Source of the DNA: Skeletonema tropicum
Taxonomy: Eukaryota; Bacillariophyta; Thalassiosirophyceae; Thalassiosirales; Thalassiosiraceae
Length of the DNA: 64,000 nt
Assembly (NCBI GenBank): GCA_037178625.1
Contig: CM074130.1
Location: forward strand, 1,302,001-1,366,000
Direction of reading: 5' to 3'
The notes beneath the pieces are model-generated. The model worked only from the letters and a program-made list of their open reading frames with translations, was not told where the DNA came from and ran no database searches. Shown in pieces: positions 32,001 to 42,699 of this stretch; positions within the stretch are counted from its first letter, which is position 1; every line of letters begins with the position of its first letter. The position numbers and the translations under genes are program-made.

Positions 32001-33915
32001 ATTGTTGTGATATCATGTTTATTATCAAAATAGTGACCTCGCCTCCTATTACCTATAGCTGTCTTGCCTCCTTGACTCCATGAGGTGGATTTTTTTATGT
32101 ACGTAGGAATCGGCCAAGAAGCGGTACCAAAGTGGCGCCAACGATCATCGAGCACATCACCACCATGGGATTTCCGCCCGATTAGCGTACTTTACTAAGC
32201 ATGGTGCTGTTATATAAAAGATATAATGCTCGGAATGTTTATATAGATATATGTGAATGTCTACAGCAGCTTGATATGTACCGATTTTCACATATGATGT
32301 AAAATAAAAGCCGATTAGTACACATGAATGTGTATCCTCAACTCCTCATGAGCAAGAACGATGGTGTTATAACAAATATTTCAGCACTATCAACACCAAA
32401 TAGTGTTGAAATAACGATTATCGAGTTGTATTATGAATGTGTGCATCTTTTTGTTGCATAATAATGATTCATGAGGCCCACAGATCCCTGTTATTCAACA
32501 CAAACACTTTGTTTGAACATCCATCTCCTATAAGAGAATAAACTTTGTGCATTCCAACGATGTTAGTAGTGATCATATGCAGCTTCATCCGTCGAACATT
32601 ACTTCATTGAAACCAAAGGGCCTTAACAAGTCGTTGAAGATTACACTTCGATCAATTCAGAAGCTATGTAGCTCCATAACAATATCCTTCTTCGGAGACA
32701 ATATGTGCACCTATTCCACCCTAATCGAACTTCAAGTCACCAAACTAGGACCCTATCTCTTCAAACAAATACAATAGTTGTGTTGTTGTTGTTGTTGTTG
32801 TCGGATGATAAGGTTGATTTGAATAATGAAATCATAGGAATTTGTTCGAGGAATGGCCATGTGTTGGGAAATGTTGATACCAGAGCTAGTTCGCCGATGG
32901 TAGTGTAGGCAGTGAAATCGGATCTCTGTTGTCAGCTTCACGGCACAAAGCGATTCTTAAATATTATTGAGAGCTCTTCTGTCGTGTTTAGTTGTCTCGT
33001 CATGATTAGAGGTCGGAATAGAACAATGAATTGGGTGACATTCGATAATAATCAATGATGTGATGTGTAGCGCAGCAATGTTGGTGCCCGGCAGATTGCT
33101 ATGGCCATATGAAGTCACTAACAATGACCCACACCGACACTAGATGTCTACATGTAGAAGTAGCGGTGAGGATTGGTGGAGAGAGGACGATCTCTTGGTG
33201 TTACGGGCGTAGTATCGGACGACACATCGGGAGATTTGCACTTCTTCTGGTTGACTTTTTCTCATGTGACGCTTAGATGGGATTTCAAAAAGTACATTCC
33301 GGCACGTAGGCAATATGTTCATGTAGGACTTCAGCTGCAGGTGGATGTACGTGACGGAATGTGGATCTTTATACTTAAGGAGATGCGATTTTTACCGCTA
33401 TGCCATCAACATGGTGTTTTGGTTCATTTCCTCATGATGTGTGATGATGGTTGTGCATCAAAATTGTGAGTGGAGCAAAAGAGGCGGGATTTTTTGTGAA
33501 ATATATATTGTATTTTTCTAAATTCGGCGGAAAGGGAGTACCGTTATCTATCTTGTATGAAATGTACGTGGGAATCCAGATCACGGAGTTGAGGAGGCAA
33601 GACAGCTATCGATGCCTAGGTCTCCTGGTTGTCGACTCCATCTGCCCCCCGCCCCCCGCCCTCTATTTATGGCGGGAAACCCTTCGGCAACAACCAAACT
33701 CAATCATAAACAATAAACACTAGCCTCGCTGACGCTCGTCTAGCCGCTGCGCGGGTTTTCTAAATAAGAGAGGAGGCACCTGAATGTTAGGCAATCAAAG
33801 AAAGAGTCAATCGAAAACTCTAAAAACGGGGGGGGGCAAGGGGTCAAATCAAGCCAATCAAAGAAAGAGTCGATCGAAAATGCCCGTGAAGGCCAAAGGA
33901 CACGCCAAAGGGCCC
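32001..33915. other. Gene-poor AT-rich region
   Basis: No convincing gene on either strand. It contains a short (GTT)n tract near 32776, a C-rich stretch at 33645-33662 that on the minus strand could form a G-quadruplex, and two copies of AATCAAAGAAAGAGTC at about 33792 and 33857. Confidence 0.5.
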
Positions 33916-33917
33916 GG

Positions 33918-34043
33918 ACAGAACGACAGAACGACCGACCGACCGACCGACAGAACGACAGAACGAACGACCGACAGAACGACAGAACGAACGACCGACA
34001 GAACGACAGAACGAACGACCGACAGAACGACAGAACGAACGAC
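33918..34043. repeat. 24-bp minisatellite (CAGAACGACAGAACGAACGA units)
   Basis: Four near-identical 24-bp units, CAGAACGACAGAACGAACGA plus CCGA, preceded by a run of GACC/GACA tetramers. 24 is divisible by three, so open frames run through on both strands (Arg/Thr or Ser/Cys repeats), but nothing supports translation. Confidence 0.9.
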
Positions 34044-35070
34044 TTAGCTCCTCTCATTATTTAGATTCAACACACGCACAACACCAAGCCTCAACCAAGC
34101 CACACACAAATATAACCTACATCAACAATAACTCCTCTCTGTCTCTGTGAGATATAGGAGTACACGGCAACAACGCTGATAGCAACCTCTTCTTTGTTAG
34201 AAGTAGAGAGATATTACACGTGCGCTGCAGATCTATGATACGCTGAGATAGGAATGCACAAGATGAGATTGGCCAAGAAGATTTTCTCCTATCTGAAACA
34301 CTCCTACGACGTCAGGGAGTTAATGCTTTTAGTAGCTCTTTGTTATTGGCTGTATGTGGTAAATATGAAAATATTCTATTTGTACATTTATCTACGTGAA
34401 AAGAGTGAAGGTTGAAGTGTACTACAAACACATCTATGGTCGGTAATAACCAATAATACAAACATCATGTGGAACGACAACACCAGGGCGGCCGAATCGC
34501 AACGAGGTTATTGACCAATCCAGGGATCTTGTCATCGAGTTTGCGTTCAAAAATTCGAGACTGCAACTATAATATGACCAGAGACCAGATGGACCAACAT
34601 TACTACCAACGATTGGTCCACTCTACGCACTCTACTACGGCTGGCGGCACACATCCCCCCACCTCAATCACAACGTTACATCCTCTACTGCGACATCATA
34701 CTAGAGCCACTTCAAAATTTCCAAAATGAGTGCTTTGTAACAACGAGATTATTTGGGGCAACAAGAGGAAATTGCTGGTCGGAAAATGGTGAATGCAGTG
34801 TACATGCTGGTTCGTAACTCTTGGGGAGTGCATTGTGTCTGGGATGGTTCTCGTCTGCCTTGTTATTGGAAGAGGAGAGTTCGTGACCGTGACGATGATG
34901 GAAAAGAAATTGTACCCATTTCAAAGTTTGCAGTGGAACAAGCAATGGAGAGCAACCGCGATGCGTGTTATCCATCAATTCATGTAGATAAGAAAGAATG
35001 GAAAGTGAGATCAAATTTGTACCAATAACATCATTGGCAGCGTCTTCGATGTCGGTAAGAAGTTTTCGTC
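34044..35070. other. Intergenic, possible unrecognised gene remnant
   Basis: An open frame at 34753-35028 (plus) has a fairly protein-like composition (VNAVYMLVRNSWGVHCVWDG) but starts only at TTG and matches nothing I know. I treat it as unproven. Confidence 0.3.
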
Positions 35071-35073
35071 AAT

Positions 35074-35335
35074 AGACAACAACATAATAATTCTCGCTTT
35101 GGGATACCTTCATCTTCCCAGGTCAGCTGCTCGACTCAAATGATTTTGCTGCCAATGATGTAATGAGGAAGACTGTACTGGATAAAATGGGAGTGGGAGA
35201 GTCAAAAGATGTTGAATGTATTGATATGTACGTCTTGAACGACAATTACTATTACTACGGGAATGAACATAGTGTCAAGATACAGACCGTCACGTCTTGC
35301 TAAACTGTAGATTTCATGTTTATTATCAGAAGTGT
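35074..35335 (+). pseudogene. Duplicated 3' fragment of the SGNH-like gene
   Basis: The DNA from the coding sequence for FSLWDTFIFSGQLDSND to beyond the stop codon at 32000 is repeated here at high identity, with small insertions (extra GCT, extra GTGGGA, extra TATTAC) and the same ending KIQTVTSC plus stop. The similarity also covers some 3' UTR (TTTCATGTTTATTATCA). The remainder of the gene is absent. It cannot encode the active-site part. Confidence 0.9.
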
Positions 35336-35691
35336 GACCTCGCCTCCTCTCTGATTTCGGCGCTATAATATTCAGCCTCTAGAGGTCTTTCTATCGCTTG
35401 GCTTCCGCCTCTCCCCCTCATCTAGATGGTGGTAAAAATGTTACTACTTCTCTCTCGAGAGAGATAGAGATGGAAGGCCAGAGTAGAGCAGAGTAGGCAT
35501 CTATCTACACATGCACTTCTTGATACAGTCAGTGTGTCCACAGAAATTGCCCGCGGGAGTGTCAGCTCGTGGGGGCGGGCGGGCAAATAAGTATCGTGGA
35601 CGGGCAATAAGAGAGGTTCCACTGGTACAAAATTCACGTAGAAACTGCTCACCGTAGGAATTCAACCAAATTTGTAGGAATTCAAAACCTT

Positions 35692-36175
35692 GACGAAACG
35701 TGACGCGCCCTCTTCCCGCCAATTTTTTTATTAGTAAAATGCTCTAGCTTTGGGTCCGAGCGGCCAAAATTAAGTTTCAGGGAAGTGGTTTACATGCTAT
35801 TCCCGAGATACTATCCTTTAGGTGACTATTATGTGAGTGTATACTGCGCTGGGTAGGTGATGAAAGCGTATATTTTCGTCGAGCTATGCATTTGAAGGTA
35901 CCCTCTAGCTTCATGCTAGTCATGATGGCTGATGGCCGGCCAAATTTGTCTAGCAAAAAGCTAGTGTACTCTCACATGCATTTCTCAGCAGAGAGTTGGA
36001 ATTATCGGCCAACCAACATATGTACAGAACCCCCATTACGGTCGACAAAAGGATGGTAGTACCTTTAAAGCCGGTACATCAACTCTGTCAATCTCGATTT
36101 TGGCCGCTCGGACCCAAAGCTAGAGCATTTCACTAATAAAAAAATTGGCGGGAAGGGGGCGCGTCACGTTTCGTC
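35692..36175. mobile_element. MITE-like element A with 79-bp inverted arms
   Basis: The arms 35692-35770 and 36097-36175 are reverse complements with two mismatches and contain CTCTAGCTTTGGGTCCGAG. The 326-bp core starts TTAAGTTTCAGG and contains GAGATACTATCCTTTAGGTG. There is no coding capacity. I could not find a convincing target duplication. The core is shared, in inverse orientation, with the element at 36247-36856. Confidence 0.85.
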
Positions 36176-36246
36176 GATTTTTTTTTACGTGGATTTTGTA
36201 CCAGAGTTCTACGTACGGGGTGGGTGAGCGTCTGGAACCCCGCTTA

Positions 36247-36856
36247 TTGACCTTTCCACAGCAGCCCACTTTCTTCTCTCATTCACTTTTTCCCCGATTC
36301 TCTGGAAATCTGTGTCTACAGATCGATTTTTTCACAATTTTGTTAGTGATTTTAGTTAGGGAGCAGCTCTGACCGCCAAAATTAAGTTTCAGGAAGATGT
36401 CTAGTATGCATTTCCAGTACTACCAACCTTTCGTCGACTATATTGTCGACTCTATACATATGTTGGTTGGCCGTAAATTCCAATTCCCCGCTGAGAAATG
36501 CATGTGAGAGTACACTAGCTTTTTGCCATGTAAAAAACTTTGGCCATCAGCCATCATAGCTAGCACCAAGTTAGAGGGCACCTTCAAATGCATATATCTC
36601 GACGAAAATATACGCTTTCACCACATAGCAAGCAGTTAATATACTCACATAATAGTCACCTAAAGGATAGTATCTCGGGGCTAGCATATAGACCACTTCT
36701 CTGAAACTTAATTTTGGCGGTCAGAGCTGCTCCCTAACTAAAATCACTAACAAAATTGTGAAAAAATCGATCTGTAGACACAGATTTCCAGAGAATCGGG
36801 GAAAAAGAAGATGAGACTGCTTAGCCCACTGGGCGTGCCCACTGTGGAAAGGTCAA
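36247..36856. mobile_element. MITE-like element B with 107-bp perfect inverted arms, core inverted relative to A
   Basis: The arms 36286-36392 and 36701-36807 are exact reverse complements (TTTTTCCCCGATTCTCTGG to CCGCCAAAATTAAGTTTCAG). A further 15-bp inverted match, TTGACCTTTCCACAG, lies at 36247-36261 and 36842-36856. The core, read on the minus strand, aligns along its length with the core of element A (shared CACATAATAGTCACCTAAAG, TCTCACATGCATTTCTCAGC), while the outer arm sequences of A and B are unrelated. Confidence 0.85.
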
Positions 36857-37020
36857 TCACCGAAACGGGCCGGGGCAATGCAATACTGTGGACGGGCATA
36901 TCTTATGGCGGGCAATTCCTGTAAACACACTGTTATGCATTTTTATGGCGGGAATACCTCATCGAAATTATCTCACCTCTTACCTCGATCGACCGACCTC
37001 AGACGCTCACAAATTCTACC

Positions 37021-38799
37021 ATGGCGAAGAACAGCTGTCGTAGCCGCCTCGGCAGCACCATTAACCTGGTGATTGCGGCAGTCCTTCTCTGCTCATCATC
37101 ATCTTGCGATGGGTTTGCTATTCGGCCTTCCCCGATGACTGCAGTCCCAAAGGGCATGTCACTGACCTCTCCGAGGATCTCAGCGGTCGCACCTCTTCAC
37201 AGCTCCAAGACCTCAATCATGCCCTACTACAATGAACTAATGGAGAAAATACCTTCGAAGAAAGTAATTGACGCAATAGAAAAATCAAAAGGGCCAGTGG
37301 TGGCGTCTGATTTGGCCACATCCGCGGGGATATCGCTGACACAGGCTAGAAAAGATTTGACTACACTGGCGTCACTCACACGCGGAGATATCGCCGTCTC
37401 ATCCGACGGGGACTTGATCTATACGTTTCCAAATGATGTCAATTCAGTATTGAGCGCCAATAGTGCCAAGTTTCGAGCAATGACCACGTGGAAAGAGAAG
37501 ATTTTTCCGCCGTTGTTTTATGCAACGAAGGTCGGGTTTGGAGTTGTGTTACTTGTTAGTTTGTTTGCCATCTTTAGTTCGATATTCTTCATCATGACAA
37601 GTGGTGGAGGATCAAGAGACGATGACCGACGAGATGATAGACGAGGGGTTGGAATGCCGATGGGGTTCTGGGGGCCCAGTCCATTCGATTTCTTTTATTA
37701 TCGACCCTATTATTCTAGATACTACTACACCCCAGGCGATGATTCACGCAGTCGCCGCGACCCAGACGAAATGGGGTTCCTAGAGTCAGTCTTTTCTTAC
37801 GTATTTGGTGATGGAGATCCTAACGGAGATGTGGAAGAGCGTAGACTTGCATTAGTTGGGGAGATGATCCGTCAAAATGGAGGCGCGGTTACAGCCGAGC
37901 AGTTAGCGCCATTCTGTGATGACGCTCCCATGCCGCTAGACAATGGGGAAGAAGAAAGAGCGTATGTAGATGAAAGTTTTGTATTGCCTATTGTCACACA
38001 ATTAGATGGAGAACCACAAGTGACGGAGGAGGGGGATATTGTGTACATTTTTCCAGAACTGATGAAAACATCATCGTCTAAATCTGTATTACCAAATCGA
38101 AGCTCAAAAGAGAGAAGAGAGTCACGAATTTTGAGACGTGCCGGACTGGATGAAGATGCACCAACAGAAGTAATTAAAAGATTACTGATGATGAATGGGA
38201 TTAGTACGAGAGGGGCGCTGGAACGAGGCGATCTAGTAGATATTCTTGAGAAAGTTTTACCCGAAGACAATAGTTCAGATGTGGATGTTGATGATCCAAC
38301 ACTTCTTATCGAAAGAGAATACAAGTTCAGCTTGGCCTCTTCCATCCAAACAGTTCTCGCTGGTGGTTTAGGCGTCGTGAATTTGGGTGGTGCACTCTAT
38401 CTTGGGAATCTGCTTGGGCAATACGCTCTCTACGGAGTCAGACTTCCATCTTACATGGGATTAGTACAACAATTCTTCCCGCTCCTTCTTGGTTACGCAG
38501 TTTTATTCAATGCTATTCCGCTTGTAAGAAATATCTGGTTATCCAGACAAAACGTTAAGATACAACAGAGGAATGAGGTTAGACGGTCATGGAAATCTCT
38601 ATTGGAACGAAAGGCTGGTAGTGTCAAAAGGAAGATGATGGCTGCTGCTCGTATGGGAAAGAAATTGAAACAATTGGGTACGGGAGGTCGAGACATTGTG
38701 TTTGACACTAGCAAGGATTTTGCTGAGTTAGAGACAGCGAAGGAAAAGGATGACATGAAGGAATTTGATAAGCTGTTGGAGGAAAAGGCTTGGGAATGA
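37021..38799 (+). CDS. Plastid-targeted membrane protein with repeated winged-helix-like domains
   Basis: 592 residues. A signal peptide ending CDGF|AIRPS supports plastid import. Residues about 75-150 form a helix-turn-helix-like unit (VVASDLATSAGISLTQARKD) ending GDLIYTFPN. A membrane helix follows (VGFGVVLLVSLFAIFSSIFFIM), then an Arg/Asp and Tyr-rich loop (FFYYRPYYSRYYY). A second unit of the same kind (GGAVTAEQLAPFC) ends GDIVYIFPE. Two or three further hydrophobic segments (VLAGGLGVVNLGGALYLGNLL, FFPLLLGYAVLFNAIPLV) and a basic tail complete it. The layout resembles a conserved chloroplast protein of plants and cyanobacteria (the Arabidopsis At5g03900 type, sometimes labelled Fe-S cluster biosynthesis); that match is from memory and moderate. 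Function unknown. Confidence 0.75.
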   Translation: MAKNSCRSRLGSTINLVIAAVLLCSSSSCDGFAIRPSPMTAVPKGMSLTSPRISAVAPLHSSKTSIMPYYNELMEKIPSKKVIDAIEKSKGPVVASDLATSAGISLTQARKDLTTLASLTRGDIAVSSDGDLIYTFPNDVNSVLSANSAKFRAMTTWKEKIFPPLFYATKVGFGVVLLVSLFAIFSSIFFIMTSGGGSRDDDRRDDRRGVGMPMGFWGPSPFDFFYYRPYYSRYYYTPGDDSRSRRDPDEMGFLESVFSYVFGDGDPNGDVEERRLALVGEMIRQNGGAVTAEQLAPFCDDAPMPLDNGEEERAYVDESFVLPIVTQLDGEPQVTEEGDIVYIFPELMKTSSSKSVLPNRSSKERRESRILRRAGLDEDAPTEVIKRLLMMNGISTRGALERGDLVDILEKVLPEDNSSDVDVDDPTLLIEREYKFSLASSIQTVLAGGLGVVNLGGALYLGNLLGQYALYGVRLPSYMGLVQQFFPLLLGYAVLFNAIPLVRNIWLSRQNVKIQQRNEVRRSWKSLLERKAGSVKRKMMAAARMGKKLKQLGTGGRDIVFDTSKDFAELETAKEKDDMKEFDKLLEEKAWE

Positions 38800-39532
38800 G
38801 AAACAAATATATTGTGTATTGTATGGTACCTATAAACGATAAGTTTGTCTGTTTGTAATGTCATTGAGCTGACTTTCATATATACTGCTCTGTGGATAAG
38901 TACTTAGGCTGATGGCCTACCTGGAGCCTGAACACATTTTGAATTTTAGTCGTGTCAGAGTTGTTTGAGTCGTGTGTTCATGTAAGTACGTGTCCGTAAA
39001 TGTCCGATGTACAAAACATCGCCCGTGGAGATTGTACTTCCTCTCACGGTAACATCTGTCGTAAATCCTGCTGCCACACGTCACGCTAGACTGTCTGCAG
39101 CTAAGTAACCCCCGAAATGTGTACCTAACCTACAGAAATAGCACAGCTAACTATCTATTCTAAGCACAACCGATATCCCGAAGGCGCGCACTTGTCACTC
39201 GTGTAGTGACAAGCCGTCTTTTCTTTAGTATCGTTAAACGTTACAACAGATTACAACAGAATATAGCTGCGTACAAGCCTCAAAGTACACAGTTTGCTGT
39301 GACCTCGTGAATCAATTGTTCCGAACGAACATCTGACTTTTGTTCTGAACTCTTGTCGACGACGACGTCGACCTGTTGTGATAGTGTTCGCACCATCTCA
39401 ACGCAAGAAAGTCTCTAGCCAACTTTGTCCTCAAAGTCCACGGCCAGACTTTTCTAGATGTCCAGCGCTCTGCAAGCAATGAGCAATGACCATCCAATCC
39501 AAGCAACAAGCCAAACCATCCAAGCACCAAGC
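38800..39532. other. Intergenic, nothing recognised
   Basis: 3' flank of the plastid membrane protein up to the hAT MITE. No coding region or RNA gene seen. Confidence 0.5.
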
Positions 39533-40108
39533 ACCAAGAGCAGGGCTTTGCACCCGAGGGAAAATCCCGTCGGGTATGGGTACGGGTATGGGTATCCCTG
39601 GAAAAGGGGCATCGGGTATGGGTATCGGGTATATACCCGATACCCGAGTCAAAATACTCGGGTATCGGGTATTGGGTATGGGTATTTGTTTTAGCGACCA
39701 TGGTACTAATTCCTACCAATTTTAGCGAAATTGTTGGGTACTTAGAGAAAAATTTTGGTGACTCATTTCGCCAACGCTCGAAAGGAGGCTTTTTGAATTT
39801 GAAACTTGAGATAAAATCTTTCCGAAATCGGGGCAGCTCGCCCGATTTGAAGAAATATTGGATCTTTTACGTGCAAAATCGAAGTACTTTGGTCTAAAAT
39901 GGCCCCTAAACCGACCTTTTTCCACACGAAAATCAAGAAATACCCATACCCGAAATCATGGGTATTTTACTCGGGTATCGGGTATCGGGTAATACCCGAG
40001 GGGGGACTTTTTACGGGTATCGGGTATCGGGTTTTTACCCCTACCCGAGCCAAAAACCTCGGGTATCGGGTATGGGTGCGAACTCGGGTGCAAAGCCCTG
40101 ACCAAGAG
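39533..40108. mobile_element. hAT-type MITE with 8-bp target duplication and GGGTAT subterminal repeats
   Basis: The element spans 39541-40100 (560 bp). Perfect 18-bp terminal inverted repeats, CAGGGCTTTGCACCCGAG, have the CAGGG start typical of hAT transposons. ACCAAGAG at 39533-39540 and 40101-40108 is an exact 8-bp target duplication, the hAT hallmark. Both halves are packed with GGGTATCGGGTAT-type hexamers in both orientations (about 39570-39690 and 39945-40085), plausibly subterminal transposase-binding sites. There is no transposase. It sits 65 bp upstream of the CDP-diacylglycerol synthase start codon. Confidence 0.95.
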
Positions 40109-40165
40109 CACTCGGTCACGTTGCGCCTCCAGCCATAATCGATAATTAGCGCATGGGCATAAACG

Positions 40166-41107
40166 ATGACTCAAACTCAATCAGCATCCTCTTGGAGAGA
40201 TCTGCCACGACGCATCCTCACCGTTGCTGTTGGAGTCCCTTCCATCATATTATTACTGCAAAATACAGTAACTTCATGGCTGTTCTTCCAAGGAGCTCAT
40301 TTAATCTGTCTGCTGGAGTGGCGAGCACTCGTTCCGCCGTCATTATCATCTGCGGACACAGCGAGAGATGGAGAGGCGTCGTCGCACCTTTCACAATATT
40401 ATTTAATCGTTGTCTTCTCCATCGCGTCGTTCATGATTACCATCATACCTACCTCGCTACTTCCTCCAGCATTGATGGCATCTAGTGTTGTATTGAGACT
40501 AATACCGCACCTGCCAATGTGTCAAAAAGCAAAGTCTGCGGAATATATCTATTTGACAATACAACACTATCAATTTGGATTACTCTACCTTTCCATAGGA
40601 TTTCACTTCCTATTACAAATAGCAGCTAGTGATAGAGGCGCGTATCATATTGGCAATTTGTTATTCGTAGTTTGGATGAGTGATACAGGAGCCCTGATTT
40701 GTGGAAGAATGATGAAAAGTACAATATCACAACGACACGCTGAGAGCAGACACAATCAGAAGGGGTTCTTCTTAATGTTCTTGCAATCTATTAGCCCAGG
40801 AAAAACAATATATGGATTGCTTGGAGCAACCATCACTGGGCCAATAAGTGCAATTATGTATCCATACGGAATATATCTATTTGACAATACAATTGAGATT
40901 GACAACAATCCACTTGCACAAAGAGCAACTTTGGGATTCATACTGGCAAGTACTGGAATTATTGGAGATCTTGCAGAAAGCTCTGTAAAGCGTCTCTCTA
41001 CCAAAAAAGACAGCGGGAAATTGCTACCTGGTCATGGAGGTGTTGTTGATCGATTCGATTCATTGCTGTCTAGTGCAGTCGTATACTACTATTGGATGTT
41101 GGTATGA
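40166..41107 (+). CDS. cdsA: Phosphatidate cytidylyltransferase (CDP-diacylglycerol synthase)
   Basis: 313 residues, multi-pass membrane protein without introns. The C-terminal family signature is complete: SSVKRLSTKKDSGKLLPGHGG followed by VVDRFDSLLSS, including the KKDSG and HGG-x-x-DR-x-D residues that bind metal and CTP. Upstream, WMSDTGALICGRMMK and ISPGKTIYGLLGA are the other conserved CdsA blocks. The enzyme converts phosphatidic acid and CTP to CDP-diacylglycerol, precursor of phosphatidylglycerol, cardiolipin and phosphatidylinositol. The N terminus (RRILTVAVGVP) lacks a clear plastid leader, so ER or another location is open. The start codon is the first in-frame ATG, just downstream of the MITE. 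Confidence 0.95.
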   Translation: MTQTQSASSWRDLPRRILTVAVGVPSIILLLQNTVTSWLFFQGAHLICLLEWRALVPPSLSSADTARDGEASSHLSQYYLIVVFSIASFMITIIPTSLLPPALMASSVVLRLIPHLPMCQKAKSAEYIYLTIQHYQFGLLYLSIGFHFLLQIAASDRGAYHIGNLLFVVWMSDTGALICGRMMKSTISQRHAESRHNQKGFFLMFLQSISPGKTIYGLLGATITGPISAIMYPYGIYLFDNTIEIDNNPLAQRATLGFILASTGIIGDLAESSVKRLSTKKDSGKLLPGHGGVVDRFDSLLSSAVVYYYWMLV

Positions 41108-41201
41108 ACATTTACATGATGTGGACCCTCCTTCGAATCAGATTGAGCAATGATAATGATGGCACTACAGAACATTTTATTTTTTCTCACTGCACTGAAC
41201 A

Positions 41202-42699
41202 TTAGGATAAACTGACACCTTCTTCTCCGTCTCGTAACGAACTCTTTGCTGTGCTCCAATTCTCTACACAACTTCCAACTAATACTAGCCCAATAGCCAA
41301 CGATCCCCAAGTAGAATAGTATAGATTGTTCAGCGGTGCAGCTGGTCCCTCTTGACCAGTTAAGAATCCTACACTGCCGGCCTGCCCACCTGCTATCATG
41401 CCGCTCAATACAATTTCTGCAGTGAACAGCCAAGGCAATTTTGCATTCCTCGAAACACCCAATTTGAAGCCAACCATCGCAACAGAAAAAATTGCAGTGA
41501 ATATGCCAATCACAATGCCCAACTGGCATCGTCTACAAAACGTTATCGTTCCAATTTCTGCCTCGCCCAATCCACTTTGAGCACCACAGTGATTGTCAAA
41601 TAATCTTGCACTACTTCCCATCTGAACCAAACCCAACATACCTGACAAAGAATAAGATTAGACATGGGATAACAAATAACAAAACACGAACATAAAGACA
41701 CAGTATTTCTCACCTGCCCAAACCCACTGCTGTAATCTTTCCGCACGATTTCGCATTTCTCCTCCTACATCAAACCCAAACTCAGATCTCAAAAAGCTTA
41801 TCAACAAAGCCACACCCGTCACCAACCCAGCCCAAGAAAAATAATATAAATTCCCATTCGCAATACTTCCACTTGAATCTGTTGCAAGACCATGTCGTGT
41901 ATCACTTACGATTGCTACCAATGCTGTCCAAAATGTGATCAATACCAATATTATGAACCCTTCAATCTTGTTACCAAGTATTATAGATGATAGTAGTGGT
42001 TTGGTGTGGAGAATGACCACCATAATTGACAAAACGAACAGTATTGTGGCGCATGCTACTGCGTATTGTTGATTAGATTGTGCTGCCGGTGATAGTCGAT
42101 CGGTATGTGCTTGCTGTGATGAAAAGGTTGATTTCATAGTTAGTATTAGATAGTAGTTCGATGTCTGTCTTTGTACGCTAAAAGTGCATTTGTATGATCT
42201 CTTTACAGTCAGATAGAATGTTCACAACATGACGTTACAAACATTCCAGTGCAAGAAATCAGACTCTCCTAACAATCAACTATTGAAAGCGAGCCCCACA
42301 AGACAGGAGAGATGGAGAAGTGTAGTTTCTTTCATTCTCTCATGCATGAATTTGAATGTAGCCGCATGCATTTACAGGTTATGACTGATATATCTTTGCC
42401 AACAAAGATAATCGCCCCTCACCAAGAAGTTTCTTATGGCGCCCTGTTTTTTAATACGGCGTTTGAGAAGAGCTGGAGCTGTATATACAACTTACCGCTT
42501 CGATTGTGGCTCCCAGTGTTATTGTACTAAATATGAAAAATGCCACCCAGTAGCCGAAACGGGGAGACGTTGATGCTGCGGTTGTTGCTGCCATGGTGTT
42601 GGCTATCGCATGAGCTGAGGCGTAGCTACGAGCTCGAGCTCTACTTGTTATGCTTTGCTGGCGGTAGGTTATGATGTGCGGGTTGCGGTTTTCGGTCAT
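41202..42699 (-). CDS. Multi-pass membrane protein with two related halves, three exons, unknown function
   Basis: Model: complement of join(41202..41641, 41714..42113, 42496..42699), 347 residues. Intron 1 (382 bp) has GTAAGT, a perfect TACTAAC branch site and a CATCACAG acceptor. Intron 2 (72 bp) has GTGAGA...CAG in phase 1. The joins read GATIEA-QAHTDRL and WVWAG-MLGLVQMG. About eight hydrophobic helices are visible. Each half contains the same turn: NGNLYYFSWAGLVTGVALL in the first and LNNLYYSTWGSLAIGLVLV in the second, pointing to an internal duplication of a four-helix unit. I know of similar unnamed membrane proteins in diatoms, without function. The start at 42699 is the most likely; 42744 is also in frame. 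Confidence 0.75.

Noticed and set aside
33740..34057. Frame encoding repeated Ser/Phe/Cys/Arg on the minus strand
   Set aside because: Arises from the 24-bp minisatellite, which is divisible by three; the opposite strand is equally open. No sign of selection for protein.
34753..35028. 92-residue plus-strand frame with fairly protein-like composition
   Set aside because: Starts only at TTG, has no recognised homology and no splice partner that I could find. Left as unproven.
39570..40085. GGGTAT runs as internal telomere sequence
   Set aside because: The repeats are in both orientations and lie entirely within a 560-bp element with hAT ends and a target duplication. They are better explained as subterminal repeats.
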